A stretch of 64,000 bases of DNA from Polynucleobacter hirudinilacicola (lineage in GTDB: Bacteria > Pseudomonadota > Gammaproteobacteria > Burkholderiales > Burkholderiaceae), in the NCBI RefSeq assembly GCF_002192535.1, contig NZ_NAIA01000002.1, forward strand, positions 124,001 through 188,000, written 5' to 3'. Below, in pieces: positions 16,181 through 26,313 of this stretch (position 1 is the stretch's first letter; each line of letters starts with the position of its first letter). The notes under the pieces are model-generated. The model worked only from the letters and a program-made list of their open reading frames with translations. It did no database searches and was not told the DNA's origin. The translations under genes and the position numbers were made by a program.

Positions 16181-16254
16181 AGAAAAATGACCAGCTTCTG
16201 ATAAATGGCTTTTCTTATGAGACTTTTCTGTATTGCTTGTAAGATTTCACTTCA

Positions 16255-16488
16255 ATGAATGCAGAAGCTCTCGAGAAACTCGTCTTAATGAAAATGCCTT
16301 ACGGCAAACATGCTGGGCGCGCTCTCGCAGACTTGCCAGGAAATTATTTAGCCTGGTTTGCAAGAGAGGGATTTCCCAAAGGGGAGCTGGGGCAGCTGCT
16401 AGAGTTGATGCACACGCTCGATCACAATGGCTTGCGTGGACTTTTGGCCCCCATTCAGAGGGCCCATGGTTTGAATACTAGGCCTTAA
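16255..16488 (+). CDS. DUF3820 family protein
   Basis: The 77-residue protein contains LVLMKMPYGKHAGRALADLP and NYLAWFAREGFPKGELGQLL, the DUF3820 pattern (MPFGKYKGxxLxDLPxxYLxWF). The family is annotated in places as a putative quorum-sensing-regulated virulence factor, but the function is not established; the fold resembles small nucleic-acid-associated proteins. It stands alone, with its stop touching the 3' end of the convergent nuclease gene. The start at ATG 16255 fits family length. Confidence 0.8.
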   Translation: MNAEALEKLVLMKMPYGKHAGRALADLPGNYLAWFAREGFPKGELGQLLELMHTLDHNGLRGLLAPIQRAHGLNTRP

Positions 16489-17514
16489 CTACCTTGATCT
16501 GATGATTGCAGTGACTCGGTTGCGCTCATAAGTCACGGTGACTGAATCTGGCGGGCTACTGTGAACTAAGACAGGCGTAATTGATGTTTGTAATGCAATT
16601 TGAGCGACAATTTTTTTAGCCAGGTCACTATTGCGGTCATATTGAATCTCAATACTCACTACCTGACCTTCTTTAATGTGATTGATGAGTTGATCTATCT
16701 TGATTGATGAGTAATCATCAAAAAAGACCGGGTACCACCCTCCCACCATGGCTTTGTTTGACTTGGGCTCCGGCGTTGCTGCTTGAGCTTTAGTTGTCCC
16801 TGTATTGAGCGCTAGCTGAAAATCAATCCCGGTTTTTTGAACCAAGTCTTGATAAGAGATCGGCGGAGTCATAGTGGCTTCGTTGGTGTTCTCAATCCAA
16901 TAAGCCCAGGCTAAATTTTTACTTGGGTCATAAACCAGTTTGTATAAATGACTGGGAATGGTGACGCGACCGCTACCGATACTGCCACTATTACCAGTTG
17001 ATCCGGTGTAGACATAAATATCTCCAGCTGCTCTCTTGACATAAAGTCTGGTCGGCTCTTCCACATTCTTAGCCCAAATGCCTTGATTGTTTTGTCTAGC
17101 CTGGGGCATCATGTTTGCCAATGAGAATGATTGGGTCATTGAGCGCTCATTCGTCATATCTCCAGCTGGAGCGTTGTGGCCTCGGTCATAACCGCTCCCA
17201 CGGTAGTCTGAAAGGAGTGAACGCTCGGCCAATGGCAGCCTGGCTTCTTCGTAGAACTGGTTACTTCTTTTGGGGTGAGGAGCCAATAACTGCTCTCGAC
17301 TCAACTTCTCCACGGTATAGATAGGCTTCTTATCTGAGGGTGAGTAATAGATCGCAAAGCTATCAAAGCAGAGGTCACGCCCTACCTGTTGGGTGCTCGG
17401 AATCTTCTGCCCTGGGAATAGATCCTTGCAATCCTGAAATAGGGCAAAGGCACTCAGTGGGTTTAGGAGACCGAACAGGACTGCTAGGACAAGAAACTGG
17501 CGATGGGATTTCAT
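16489..17514 (-). CDS. Secreted DNA/RNA non-specific endonuclease
   Basis: The 341-residue protein begins with a signal peptide (FLVLAVLFGLLNPLSAFA) and contains GYDRGHNAPAGDM (catalytic His113) followed by QSFSLANMMPQARQNNQGIW, which supplies the metal-binding Asn. This is the beta-beta-alpha-metal nuclease family of NucA and Serratia nuclease. These enzymes degrade DNA and RNA outside the cell, for nutrient scavenging or defence. The C-terminal 100 residues (from about 240) are extra compared with the minimal domain and look like a separate small alpha/beta region. Confidence 0.88.
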   Translation of the reverse strand: MKSHRQFLVLAVLFGLLNPLSAFALFQDCKDLFPGQKIPSTQQVGRDLCFDSFAIYYSPSDKKPIYTVEKLSREQLLAPHPKRSNQFYEEARLPLAERSLLSDYRGSGYDRGHNAPAGDMTNERSMTQSFSLANMMPQARQNNQGIWAKNVEEPTRLYVKRAAGDIYVYTGSTGNSGSIGSGRVTIPSHLYKLVYDPSKNLAWAYWIENTNEATMTPPISYQDLVQKTGIDFQLALNTGTTKAQAATPEPKSNKAMVGGWYPVFFDDYSSIKIDQLINHIKEGQVVSIEIQYDRNSDLAKKIVAQIALQTSITPVLVHSSPPDSVTVTYERNRVTAIIRSR

Positions 17515-18020
17515 AGGATGTAAGTTTAGGACGTGCTAGAAACACTCCTGCCAATTTTTCAATGGGGCTAGCCATGGAGCTAATAAGCATTTGATCCGAA
17601 GAGAGAGTTCCGCATGACTTTGCCCGGCCGTAATGAAACAGAAATGCTTTAAAAATAATGCCTTGCAATAATTGGGTGTGGCTACTACCGGTAGAAACTG
17701 GGGTAGTCTAAAACACTAGATGTATGGTTTTTGAGAGCATTTTTTTATCTCAAATCGTAAAAAAGTCCGAATTTAGCCATTTTTTTATAGTATGAAATTA
17801 GTGCCTCCTAACTTCTATAAGTTATTGATTTAAAAAGATTAAATATTGATATTGGAAAGCCTCTAAGGGAGATCCCGTATTTTGAGATCAAAAAGTTATT
17901 GAAAACATCTTTCTTATTCTTGACTTGATATAAGAACCTTTTTAGGATGACCCATGTTTTTTAGATATTGCGTTGCAACATAAATCGGTAGTAGGGTTTT
18001 GGGGTGACGCAAACAAATAG
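17515..18020. other. 506-bp intergenic region upstream of the transglycosylase gene
   Basis: No convincing gene is visible. The region is AT-rich in its right half and contains two similar T-rich patches near 17740 and 17780. A possible promoter lies at 17920-17948. Nothing resembling a tRNA or a known riboswitch was recognised. The length is unusual for this compact genome. Confidence 0.5.
17920..17948 (+). promoter_or_regulatory. Possible sigma-70 promoter for the lytic transglycosylase gene
   Basis: TTGACT (17920-17925) and TAGGAT (17943-17948) are 17 bp apart, close to the sigma-70 pattern. A transcript from here would have a leader of about 65 bases before the ATG at 18021. Confidence 0.45.
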
Positions 18021-19007
18021 ATGAGTAAATGTTTAACGAACAATTTAAGTGAGACGCAAGATCAGCCGTCAGCAATCCTGGCCGCTAAAGATCTGCTGAC
18101 ACATGCTATGACCCCGGTTTACCGGGTGATCAATGGCATCCTGGTTGTTAGTGTATTCATGGTCGTAGGTCTTTGGCTTTCTGGCAACGGCACCAATGCC
18201 GGTGCTTTTGATTTAGCCCGCATCTTAGTTCCCGACGAAGCCCGCCATATTGTTTGGAGCAATGGCTTTGGCATGCTCGAGCAATACAAAACCGCAAATG
18301 ACAGTTCGACCCAGATGGTAGATTCTGAAATCGCTGCGGTGATTTATAACAAAGGTAATTCTCACTCAGCTGGCTTCAATAGTGCCAAGCAGCAGACTGT
18401 TGCATTGTTAATGCCTTCAGTTGCGCAGGTGCAGGTGAAATCGATTTCTCATTTGTCTGACCGTATTCCAACCTCCAAGATTGATCCACAGGCTCTAGAT
18501 AGTAATTTGATGAGTTCAATCCAGAATCAACGATTAGTTGCGGATTTCTTTGAGCAGAAATACAAACTCGATCGTGCCAAGATTGAAGAGTATGTATCGA
18601 ATACGATTTTGATTGCTAAGGAAGTTAATATTGATCCAGTGCTTCTATTGGCTGTGATTTCTGTTGAGTCAAACTTCAACCCAAACACCAAGAGTCATGC
18701 TGGTGCTGAGGGTCTGATGCAAGTGATGACTTCAGTGCACAAGGATAAATATGCTTTGTATGGCGGCACTACTGAAGCCGTGAAGCCTGAAGTCAATATT
18801 CGTATCGGCGCCTATATTCTGAAATACCTCATCGCCACAGCAGGCTCACTGCGTAATGGTTTGAAGTACTACGTCGGTGCTGCAAATGCTGAACATGATG
18901 GTGGTTATGCTGACAAAGTCATGGCTGAAAGAAATCGCATCATCAGCCTGTGCCAAACTCGTCCTGCAAATCGTTTGACCTCAAATGGTAAGGATGTGCG
19001 CTCTTAA
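18021..19007 (+). CDS. Membrane-anchored lytic transglycosylase (SLT domain)
   Basis: The 328-residue protein has a hydrophobic anchor near residues 37-55 (GILVVSVFMVVGLWLSG), a linker of about 120 residues, and a C-terminal SLT domain. The catalytic Glu lies in LLAVISVESNFNPNT, followed by SHAGAEGLMQVMTSVH and later INIRIGAYILKYL-type repeats. Such enzymes cut the glycan strands of peptidoglycan in the periplasm. The gene stands alone between a long 5' region and a strong terminator. Its partner proteins are not apparent. Confidence 0.85.
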   Translation: MSKCLTNNLSETQDQPSAILAAKDLLTHAMTPVYRVINGILVVSVFMVVGLWLSGNGTNAGAFDLARILVPDEARHIVWSNGFGMLEQYKTANDSSTQMVDSEIAAVIYNKGNSHSAGFNSAKQQTVALLMPSVAQVQVKSISHLSDRIPTSKIDPQALDSNLMSSIQNQRLVADFFEQKYKLDRAKIEEYVSNTILIAKEVNIDPVLLLAVISVESNFNPNTKSHAGAEGLMQVMTSVHKDKYALYGGTTEAVKPEVNIRIGAYILKYLIATAGSLRNGLKYYVGAANAEHDGGYADKVMAERNRIISLCQTRPANRLTSNGKDVRS

Positions 19008-19038
19008 TTCGAGCGGTATTTAAATTGCAGCATCAATA

Positions 19039-19064
19039 AAAAGACCACCCTCGGGTGGTCTTTT
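19039..19064 (+). terminator. Intrinsic terminator after the transglycosylase gene
   Basis: AAAAGACCACCC and GGGTGGTCTTTT flank a TC loop, ending in a T run 30 bp after the stop codon. The symmetric A and T tracts could also stop transcription of the convergent FKBP gene. Confidence 0.88.
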
Positions 19065-19093
19065 GCATTCCATCAAGACGAATCTAATGGTGC

Positions 19094-19441
19094 TTAGTTA
19101 ACGCCATGCAATTCAACATCAAATACTAAAGTTGCATTTGGTGGAATAACGCCACCTGCACCGCGAGGACCATAGCCCATATCCGAAGGAATGATGAGCG
19201 TACGTTTGCCGCCGATTTTCATGCCGGCAACACCTTCATCCCAGCCTTTGATGACATGACCAGCGCCCAGGGGAAAGCTAAACAGTTGGCCGCGATCTAA
19301 TGAGCTATCAAACTTCTGACCCTTATGATCAGCCGCATTCTCGTCATAGAGCCAGCCTGTGTAATGCACGTCAACGTGATTGCCAGCTACCGCTTCTTTA
19401 CCGTCGCCCACAACGGTATCGATTTTTTTGAGTTCACTCAT
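19094..19441 (-). CDS. FKBP-type peptidyl-prolyl cis-trans isomerase
   Basis: The 115-residue protein is a single FKBP domain: [54 protein letters not shown] and [20 protein letters not shown]. The conserved ligand-pocket residues (Tyr, Phe, Asp, Trp, Tyr) are present. It has no signal peptide, so it acts in the cytoplasm, speeding proline isomerisation in folding proteins. Length matches short bacterial FKBPs of betaproteobacteria. Confidence 0.93.
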   Translation of the reverse strand: MSELKKIDTVVGDGKEAVAGNHVDVHYTGWLYDENAADHKGQKFDSSLDRGQLFSFPLGAGHVIKGWDEGVAGMKIGGKRTLIIPSDMGYGPRGAGGVIPPNATLVFDVELHGVN

Positions 19442-19529
19442 AATGTTTTTCCTATTTCACACAAATTGATTGGCTAGTATATTCTGAGCTTTATCGATTC
19501 TGATGGTGAGCCGCATTTGGCTCTATGAC

Positions 19530-20546
19530 ATGACAAATTATTGGCCCAATTCCGCATACAACACCCTTTTGATTAGCCCAGACCGGCAGCTATTAGTCAC
19601 AGATGACTTTTTACGTACCTACTTGCTCAGGCCTGAGCTTAGCTTGGTTCCGGAGTCCTGTGCTATTGAGAAAGCCTTGCACCAGCGCTTGATGGAAAAC
19701 CCCCGAAGCGAGATTGCCGATGCTGAAATTGCCACTATGGCCGATGAGGATATTCAAGAAAACTATCGAGTCTGGTTGCGCTATCGAGCTCGTCTATTGG
19801 CAGCAAGCTCTTTAGAGAGTTTTTATATGAGCTTGTTTAGAGGTGAGGGCGTTGACGTTCCTCCCTTATTTGTAGCGCAACTGGCGCAGATCTTTGTGCG
19901 ACATATTTTGGGGGATGAAGTTCATCCTTTGGAAGCGCGCATGGGCGAGCTTTTCTTTAGGACCCAAAAGATTACAGTGCTGGAAGATTCCATTGTGATG
20001 GGCGCAGATGAGGAGACAGTCTCTCGTAATGCCCAAGCAGGAGATACCGGCAACATCATGGATTTATTAAAAGGTAAATCGATGACGATGCGGTCGGCAG
20101 ACTTGGATGTCTTGTATGAAGAAAACGCCGCCGAGTACTGGACCCGAAATACCAATTTTGACTTTGCGGTACAGCTGAACTTCGGACATGAGCCCATCAA
20201 TCACTTTTGCCGTGTTCTAGAAAAATGGATTGAGCATTTTCTGGGGGCTAAAGTGCGCATTACTCCAATGCAGCAAATCAGCGATCCCAAGTGGTCATGG
20301 CATGTGGGTCTAGATGCTGCGGCAACGGAGATACTGAATAAGCTTTACAACAAGGAGACTGTTGAAGCTGATGAGCTTGAGAAGGTAATCTGCCTGTTCC
20401 GTCTAGACTTTATTGATGAGGCTGCTGTAGCTAAAGCGCAGGCAGGCAAGCCAGTCTATATGGCAATTGCTATGAACGAGCAGCAACAACTTAAGCTAAA
20501 GCCCCAAAATCTCTTATTTAACCTGCCGCTCGCAAAAGCTTCTTAA
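19530..20546 (+). CDS. DUF6352 family protein
   Basis: The 338-residue soluble protein starting MTNYWPNSAYNTLL has the conserved opening seen in Burkholderiales DUF6352 proteins (WPxSGxxxL...TDDFLRxYLxRPEL). Later stretches include YRVWLRYRARLLAASSLESF and EYWTRNTNFDFAVQLNFGHE. Function is unknown. A GTG/ATG nine codons upstream would add a poorly fitting extension, so the ATG at 19530 is preferred. It is divergent from the FKBP gene and convergent with the MFS transporter. Confidence 0.75.
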   Translation: MTNYWPNSAYNTLLISPDRQLLVTDDFLRTYLLRPELSLVPESCAIEKALHQRLMENPRSEIADAEIATMADEDIQENYRVWLRYRARLLAASSLESFYMSLFRGEGVDVPPLFVAQLAQIFVRHILGDEVHPLEARMGELFFRTQKITVLEDSIVMGADEETVSRNAQAGDTGNIMDLLKGKSMTMRSADLDVLYEENAAEYWTRNTNFDFAVQLNFGHEPINHFCRVLEKWIEHFLGAKVRITPMQQISDPKWSWHVGLDAAATEILNKLYNKETVEADELEKVICLFRLDFIDEAAVAKAQAGKPVYMAIAMNEQQQLKLKPQNLLFNLPLAKAS

Positions 20547-20550
20547 GGCT

Positions 20551-21744
20551 CTAAGTATTTTTAAGTTTCCGATTTTGACTCGCCAGCCAGAGTAGTGCTG
20601 CTGCAGTCACAAAAACAGGAAAGAGTGATCCCAGGTTGAGGATATTCCAGCCTTGTGAGGTAATCAGGGCGCCAGATCCAAATGAGGTGAATGCCATCGT
20701 CCCGAAAACAAAAAAGTTAATCGCTGCTTGAGCTTTATCTCGCTCATTGGGTTTGTAGGCAGTCATCGCCAAGGAGGTGGAGCCGGTAAATAAAAAGTTC
20801 CAACCAACGCCCAGCAAGAAAAGTGCAATAAAGAATTGATGCAGATCTGCACCACTCAATGCAATTAAGATACAAATCAAATTGAGGGCTACTCCAACAC
20901 CCATAATCTTGAGAGCGCCAAAACGTTGGATGAGGGAGCCAGTAAAAAATCCTGGTGCGAACATGCCAATGACATGCCATTCTAGAACAAGGGCTGTATC
21001 TGAAAAAGGAAGCCCACACATTTGCATTGCAAGTGGCGTTGCTGCCATGAGTAAATTCATCACACCATAACCAAGAGCAGCGCCAATAATGGCAACCATA
21101 AAGACGGGCTGCTGGAGAATGCTCTTGAGCGCGCGTCCATCTGAAAGTGTATGCTGGGTTTTGAATTCTTCCGGGAAGTGAATGAACTGCATCACAAAGA
21201 TACCAATACAGGCGGCAATCGATAGAGTGAGATAGGCCCCCAAAAAGGCGGTATCAAATAAATCGCGTGTCCAGGATGCAAGGTTTGGGCCTACGACTGC
21301 ACCCAGAATGCCGCCTGCTAAAACCCAGGAGACGGCTTTATCGCGCTGGCTAGTTTCAGTGAGCTCAGCAGCAGCGAAACGATAGAGCTGACCATTTGCG
21401 CTGTAGTAGCCAGCAATAAAAGTACCTGTTACCAAGAGCCAAAAATTCTGACTCAGGGCCGCATAGGCACATAACAGGGCGGAGAGCATGGCAACCAGTA
21501 GCCCCAGTTGAAAAGAAATCTTTCTGCCAAAGTAATTTTGGGATTTCGCAACAATGGAGGTGGAGAACGCGGCACCTACTACATAGCCCATGACCGGTAA
21601 GGTGGCCATCCAGCTAGCAGGTGCAAGGCTGAGGCCAACCAAACCATTGATGGCGATAAAGGTGACGTTATTAGTCAGGAATAGGCCCTGGCAAATAATG
21701 AGCAGCACCAGATTTTTATTGAGTAAAGGGTGCTTGTTGGGCAT
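20551..21744 (-). CDS. MFS transporter
   Basis: The 397-residue protein has twelve hydrophobic helices and MFS features: an early LLIICQGLFLTNNVTFIAIN, the loop SQNYFGRKISFQLG between helices two and three, and GGILGAVVGPNLASWT in helix five, the antiporter-like motif. Substrate is unknown; related YfcJ/drug-type carriers export small molecules. It ends 4 bp from the convergent DUF6352 gene. There is no obvious regulator beside it. Confidence 0.85.
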   Translation of the reverse strand: MPNKHPLLNKNLVLLIICQGLFLTNNVTFIAINGLVGLSLAPASWMATLPVMGYVVGAAFSTSIVAKSQNYFGRKISFQLGLLVAMLSALLCAYAALSQNFWLLVTGTFIAGYYSANGQLYRFAAAELTETSQRDKAVSWVLAGGILGAVVGPNLASWTRDLFDTAFLGAYLTLSIAACIGIFVMQFIHFPEEFKTQHTLSDGRALKSILQQPVFMVAIIGAALGYGVMNLLMAATPLAMQMCGLPFSDTALVLEWHVIGMFAPGFFTGSLIQRFGALKIMGVGVALNLICILIALSGADLHQFFIALFLLGVGWNFLFTGSTSLAMTAYKPNERDKAQAAINFFVFGTMAFTSFGSGALITSQGWNILNLGSLFPVFVTAAALLWLASQNRKLKNT

Positions 21745-21980
21745 GAGATGGAGTTTACGGCGAATTCAGACCTTTGGTTGTCTTGGTGGATTCCCTTAAA
21801 TAGGGTGGTATTGGTGGATTTGGGCTATAAAAGCAGCAATTTTGCCGACTCCGATGATTTAAAATAGAGAGCTCCCTTCGTTGGCAATGGGTGCGCTAAA
21901 AGCGGCTTGCAAAATGCGGATGTGAGACTGGTTGGGTAAAAACCTAACCCTGTAAATTTTTCAAAATTGAGGAAACGTTA

Positions 21981-24215
21981 ATGGCTTCAGAGAAATCAAA
22001 GATTATTTACACACTGACAGATGAAGCGCCACTTTTGGCGACTTGTGCATTTCTGCCAATCATCCGTACTTTTACAGCGCCTGTTGGCGTTGAGATTGTG
22101 AAGAGCGACATTTCGGTTGCTGCACGTATCTTGGCTGAGTTTTCTGATTGCTTAACGGCCGAACAAAAAGTGCCTGATAACTTGGCTGCACTCGGCAAAA
22201 TGACTTTAATGCCAGATACCAACATCATTAAGCTGCCAAATATTAGTGCTTCGGTTCCTCAGTTACTTGCAGCGATTAAAGAGTTGCAAGGTAAGGGCTA
22301 CAAAATCCCGAATTTCCCAGATGATCCCAAGAATGATGAAGAAAAAGCCATTCGCGCTCGTTACTCTAAATGCTTAGGTAGTGCCGTAAATCCCGTCTTG
22401 CGTGAAGGCAACTCTGATCGTCGCGCACCAAATGCGGTGAAACAGTTTGCTCGTAAACATCCGCATTCGATGGGCGAGTGGAGTCAAGCATCCCGTACTC
22501 ACGTTTCCCATATGCACGGTGGCGACTTCTACACTGGCGAAAAGTCAATGACAATGACTAAAGCTTGCGATGTAAAGATGGATCTAGTGACCAAGAGTGG
22601 CAAGACTATTGTGCTCAAGCCAAAAGTCTCCTTGCTAGCTGGCGAGATTATCGACAGTATGTACATGAGTAAGAAAGCCTTGTGCGAGTTCTATGAAAAA
22701 GAAATCGAAGATGCTTATAAGACTGGCATGATGTTGTCCTTGCACGTGAAGGCAACCATGATGAAGATCTCGCATCCAATCGTCTTTGGTCATGCTGTAA
22801 AGATTTTCTATAAGGATGCTTTTGCTAAACACGGTAAGCTGTTTGAAGAATTAGGCGTCAATGTCAATAATGGTATGAGTAGCCTTTATGACAAGATTAA
22901 ATCGCTACCAGAGTCCAAGCGTGAAGAAATCATCCACGATGTGCATGCTTGTCATGAGCACCGCCCAGCATTGGCAATGGTGGACTCTGCTAAAGGTATC
23001 ACCAACCTACATTCTCCAAGTGATGTGATCGTTGACGCTTCCATGCCAGCCATGATTCGTGCTGGCGGCAAGATGTGGGGTGCTGATGGGCGCTTGCACG
23101 ATACCAAGGCGGTGATTCCAGAGAGTACCTTTGCACGTATCTATCAAGAAATCATTAATTTCTGTAAGACCCACGGTAACTTTGATCCAAAGACAATGGG
23201 CACTGTGCCTAACGTTGGCTTAATGGCCCAACAGGCCGAAGAATACGGCTCACACGATAAGACTTTTGAAATCCCTGAGGCTGGTGTGGCTCGTATTGTT
23301 GCTGATGACGGAACTGTATTGCTCGAGCAGCATGTAGAAGAGGGTGATATCTGGCGCATGTGCCAAGTTAAAGATGAGCCGATTCGTGATTGGGTGAAGT
23401 TGGCCGTGAATCGTGCCCGTCTCTCTAATACTCCAGCAGTATTCTGGTTGGACGAGTACCGCCCACATGAAGCTGAGCTCATCAAGAAAGTCAATACCTA
23501 CCTGAAAGACTACGATCTCAAAGGCGTGGATATTCAGATCATGTCCCAGACACGTGCAATGCGTTATACCCTTGAGCGTGTGATTCGTGGCAAAGATACT
23601 ATCTCTGTCACTGGCAACATCTTGCGTGATTACCTCACCGACTTGTTCCCAATTATGGAATTAGGTACTAGCGCCAAGATGTTATCTATCGTCCCTTTAA
23701 TGGCAGGCGGCGGCCTCTTTGAAACAGGCGCCGGTGGTTCTGCTCCTAAGCACGTACAACAGTTGGTTGAAGAGAACCACTTGCGTTGGGATTCACTAGG
23801 TGAGTTTTTGGCTTTAGCGGTATCTCTAGAAGATATCAGCGACAAGACAGGCAATCCTAAGGTGAAGATCCTGGCCCGCACTTTGGATGAGGCAACTGGC
23901 AAATTGTTAGATAACAATAAGTCACCTTCTCCACGTACTGGTGAGTTGGATAATCGTGGCAGCCAGTTCTATTTGGCTATGTATTGGGCTGAAGCATTGG
24001 CAGCACAGACTGAAGACAAAGAATTGCAAGCCTACTTCGCACCTTTAGCTAAATCTTTGCAGGCAAGCGAACAGAAGATTGTGAGTGAGTTCCAGGCAGT
24101 CCAAGGTAAGCCAGTAGATATCGGCGGTTACTTTGCAGTTGACCCAGAAAAGTGCAAGGCAGTAATGCGTCCAAGCGCCACTTTCAATGCAGCTTTGAAG
24201 GCAGCCAGAACTTAA
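21981..24215 (+). CDS. icd: Isocitrate dehydrogenase, NADP-dependent, monomeric type
   Basis: The 744-residue protein is of the monomeric IDH-II class, seen in the start [20 protein letters not shown] and in [17 protein letters not shown] [20 protein letters not shown] (substrate-binding region), plus [18 protein letters not shown] near the end. Its length is typical for this class and very different from the 420-residue dimeric enzyme. It converts isocitrate to 2-oxoglutarate in the TCA cycle, giving NADPH. GAGGAAAC precedes the ATG, and a strong terminator follows, so it is a single-gene unit. Confidence 0.95.
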   Translation: MASEKSKIIYTLTDEAPLLATCAFLPIIRTFTAPVGVEIVKSDISVAARILAEFSDCLTAEQKVPDNLAALGKMTLMPDTNIIKLPNISASVPQLLAAIKELQGKGYKIPNFPDDPKNDEEKAIRARYSKCLGSAVNPVLREGNSDRRAPNAVKQFARKHPHSMGEWSQASRTHVSHMHGGDFYTGEKSMTMTKACDVKMDLVTKSGKTIVLKPKVSLLAGEIIDSMYMSKKALCEFYEKEIEDAYKTGMMLSLHVKATMMKISHPIVFGHAVKIFYKDAFAKHGKLFEELGVNVNNGMSSLYDKIKSLPESKREEIIHDVHACHEHRPALAMVDSAKGITNLHSPSDVIVDASMPAMIRAGGKMWGADGRLHDTKAVIPESTFARIYQEIINFCKTHGNFDPKTMGTVPNVGLMAQQAEEYGSHDKTFEIPEAGVARIVADDGTVLLEQHVEEGDIWRMCQVKDEPIRDWVKLAVNRARLSNTPAVFWLDEYRPHEAELIKKVNTYLKDYDLKGVDIQIMSQTRAMRYTLERVIRGKDTISVTGNILRDYLTDLFPIMELGTSAKMLSIVPLMAGGGLFETGAGGSAPKHVQQLVEENHLRWDSLGEFLALAVSLEDISDKTGNPKVKILARTLDEATGKLLDNNKSPSPRTGELDNRGSQFYLAMYWAEALAAQTEDKELQAYFAPLAKSLQASEQKIVSEFQAVQGKPVDIGGYFAVDPEKCKAVMRPSATFNAALKAART

Positions 24216-24246
24216 TCAGCAGATAAGGACTATAAAGCCAAGCGAT

Positions 24247-24275
24247 AAAAGGCAAACTTGCGGGTTTGCCTTTTT
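24247..24275 (+). terminator. Intrinsic terminator of icd
   Basis: AAAAGGCAAAC (24247-24257) and GTTTGCCTTTT (24264-24274) form a perfect 11-bp stem with a six-base loop, 31 bp after the icd stop. Confidence 0.92.
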
Positions 24276-24301
24276 ATTGAAAGGTTAGTATTGAAATATC
24301 T

Positions 24302-24706
24302 ATGCCAAAACCACAAGACCTTATTGAACTCAGTTACTTAAGTGAGTCAGTTTCAGACATGTCTTTTTTGGGTTTGATGCGCTTATTAGAGTCTGCTAGA
24401 GCCTTTAATCAAAAGCATGGAGTTACTGGAATCTTGCTGTATGACAATCAGCAGTTTGGCCAAGTGATTGAGGGTGAGCGCCAAAATATAATGAAGGTAT
24501 GGAAGCGGATTCAAGAGGATAAGCGTCATCACCGGATTGAGCTTTTAGAGATTCGAGAAATTTCATCGCGTAGCTTCCCGACCTGGTTACTGCGGTTTTA
24601 TGGGGGCGATACCTTAATTAAAGATTATCCAGCTTTAGCCGAGGTAGTTGGTGGAATGGATAAACATAGTCTGGAACTAATCAATAAGATGCGGGCGACT
24701 CAATAA
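24302..24706 (+). CDS. BLUF-domain blue-light sensor
   Basis: The 134-residue protein is a stand-alone BLUF domain. Tyr12 (ELSYLSES), Asn36 (RAFNQKHGVTGILLY) and Gln54 (QFGQVIEGE) match the flavin-photocycle residues, with spacings of 24 and 42 residues identical to those of AppA. BLUF domains bind FAD and change hydrogen bonding around the flavin under blue light. There is no effector domain, so it must act through a partner, as short BLUF proteins such as PixD do. It stands between the icd terminator and msrP. Confidence 0.88.
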   Translation: MPKPQDLIELSYLSESVSDMSFLGLMRLLESARAFNQKHGVTGILLYDNQQFGQVIEGERQNIMKVWKRIQEDKRHHRIELLEIREISSRSFPTWLLRFYGGDTLIKDYPALAEVVGGMDKHSLELINKMRATQ

Positions 24707-24774
24707 GATTAGGTATCAAGCAATAAATTGCCATCGGTAGCAAAATAAGATAACTACATTGACCGGGGTATCCC

Positions 24775-25737
24775 ATGCGCTTTATTGATAAGACAATTCT
24801 TCCGAGTGATATCACTCCCCAAGCTATTTTTGAGAACCGCCGCAATCTCATCAAGGCTGCCGCTGCAGGCAGCTTCGGGATGGCGCTAGCCCCTTGGTTT
24901 TCAAGAGAGGCCTTGGCTGCCAATCCAGAAAAACTGAGCGCAGTGCTCAATCAGGCTTATGCAGCCAAGGATGAATTAACCCCCTATAAATATGTAACGG
25001 GCTATAACAATTTCTATGAGTTTGGAACTGATAAAGCTGACCCAGCCGAGTATGCGCATACTCTTCAAACTCGCCCATGGACTATTTCTATTGAAGGCTT
25101 AGTGAAAAAGTCAGTCACTCTAGATATTGATGCGCTATTGAAACTGGCGCCAATAGAGGAGCGTATTTATCGCATGCGCTGCGTTGAGGGTTGGTCAATG
25201 GTGATCCCTTGGGACGGCTACTCATTATCAAAACTCATTAATAAAGTAGAGCCTCTAGGTTCTGCAAAGTATTTGGAATTTATCACTCTGGCTGACCGCA
25301 AGCAAATGCCAGGACTTAAGAGCAATATTATTGATTGGCCTTATCGCGAAGGTTTGCGTATGGATGAGGCCATGAATCCCTTAACACTTCTTACACTTGG
25401 TTTGTATGGTGAAGTACTACCAAAGCAAAACGGTGCACCAGTCCGAATCGTGGTTCCATGGAAATATGGCTTTAAGAGCGCAAAGTCTATTGTAAAAATT
25501 CGGTTTACAGAAGAAATGCCGAAAACAAGCTGGAGCCAGTTCGATGCACGCGAGTATGGCTTCTATTCCAATGTAAACCCTCAAGTAGATCATCCACGCT
25601 GGAGTCAGGCAACTGAGCGACGTATTGGTGATGCAAAAGGGATGTTTGCGCCGAAGATCAAAACTCAGATGTTTAACGGCTATGGCGATCAAGTCGCCAG
25701 CATGTATGCTGGCATGGATCTGAAGAAGTACTATTAG
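24775..25737 (+). CDS. msrP: Methionine sulfoxide reductase catalytic subunit MsrP (YedY)
   Basis: The 320-residue protein has a twin-arginine-type signal ([20 protein letters not shown]) and the molybdopterin domain with the Mo-binding Cys136 in [18 protein letters not shown]. Its C-terminal part keeps the family's [15 protein letters not shown]. MsrP repairs oxidised methionines of periplasmic proteins using electrons from the membrane haem protein MsrQ. The msrQ gene lies 4.4 kb downstream rather than adjacent. The cofactor genes moaA, mobA and moeA are also in this window. The lipocalin gene starts 2 bp after the stop. Confidence 0.93.
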   Translation: MRFIDKTILPSDITPQAIFENRRNLIKAAAAGSFGMALAPWFSREALAANPEKLSAVLNQAYAAKDELTPYKYVTGYNNFYEFGTDKADPAEYAHTLQTRPWTISIEGLVKKSVTLDIDALLKLAPIEERIYRMRCVEGWSMVIPWDGYSLSKLINKVEPLGSAKYLEFITLADRKQMPGLKSNIIDWPYREGLRMDEAMNPLTLLTLGLYGEVLPKQNGAPVRIVVPWKYGFKSAKSIVKIRFTEEMPKTSWSQFDAREYGFYSNVNPQVDHPRWSQATERRIGDAKGMFAPKIKTQMFNGYGDQVASMYAGMDLKKYY

Positions 25738-25739
25738 GC

Positions 25740-26312
25740 ATGATGAAAATACAAGGCGCTTTATTCAGTCTTCTCCTTTTGGTTTGCTTGCCTGCTTATA
25801 GTCAAAATAATGGTCAAGTAAGCGATGATTCAGTAAAGACGATCCAAGCTTTAGATGTACCGAGATACTTGGGTGCTTGGTATGAAATTGCCAAGTTTCC
25901 GAACTGGTTTCAGAGGAAATGTATTAGTAATACCAAAGCAGTTTATTCAGTAAGGTCTGATGGCAATCTCAAAGTGCTCAATAGCTGCAAAAATGCTGAC
26001 GGTGAACTCTTGGATGCTGAGGGTACTGCACGGCAAATCGGTGCCAAAGATTCACCTAAGCTAGAGGTGCGATTTGCGCCAGCATGGCTTTCTTTTTTAC
26101 CCATGGTGTGGGGTGATTACTGGGTGATTGATTTAGATTCTCAGTACCAGGTGGCTGCAGTAAGCGATCCTCGACGTCAATATCTCTGGATCCTTTCTAG
26201 AACACCGCAGTTAGATAAAAAGACCTATGACGATCTTTTACAGAGACTGCAGGTTCAACAGTTTGATACTCGTCAGTTAGAGTTAACCCCACAAGCCAAT
26301 CTTAGAAATTAA
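25740..26312 (+). CDS. blc: Lipocalin (Blc-like) secreted protein
   Basis: The 190-residue protein has a signal peptide (LFSLLLLVCLPAYSQ) and the lipocalin signature YLGAWYEIAKFPNWFQRKC, followed by AVYSVRSDGNLKVLNSC and the late DYWVIDLDSQYQVAAVSDPR and YLWILSRTP. Bacterial lipocalins bind lipids such as lysophospholipids at the envelope and respond to stress. The mature start has no lipobox Cys, so it is probably soluble in the periplasm. It is 2 bp downstream of msrP, suggesting a shared envelope-repair transcript. Confidence 0.88.
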   Translation: MMKIQGALFSLLLLVCLPAYSQNNGQVSDDSVKTIQALDVPRYLGAWYEIAKFPNWFQRKCISNTKAVYSVRSDGNLKVLNSCKNADGELLDAEGTARQIGAKDSPKLEVRFAPAWLSFLPMVWGDYWVIDLDSQYQVAAVSDPRRQYLWILSRTPQLDKKTYDDLLQRLQVQQFDTRQLELTPQANLRN

Positions 26313-26313
26313 A

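Noticed and set aside
17375..17668. Open frame of 97 codons at the nuclease start
   Set aside because: Overlaps the nuclease signal region in another frame; no supporting motif.
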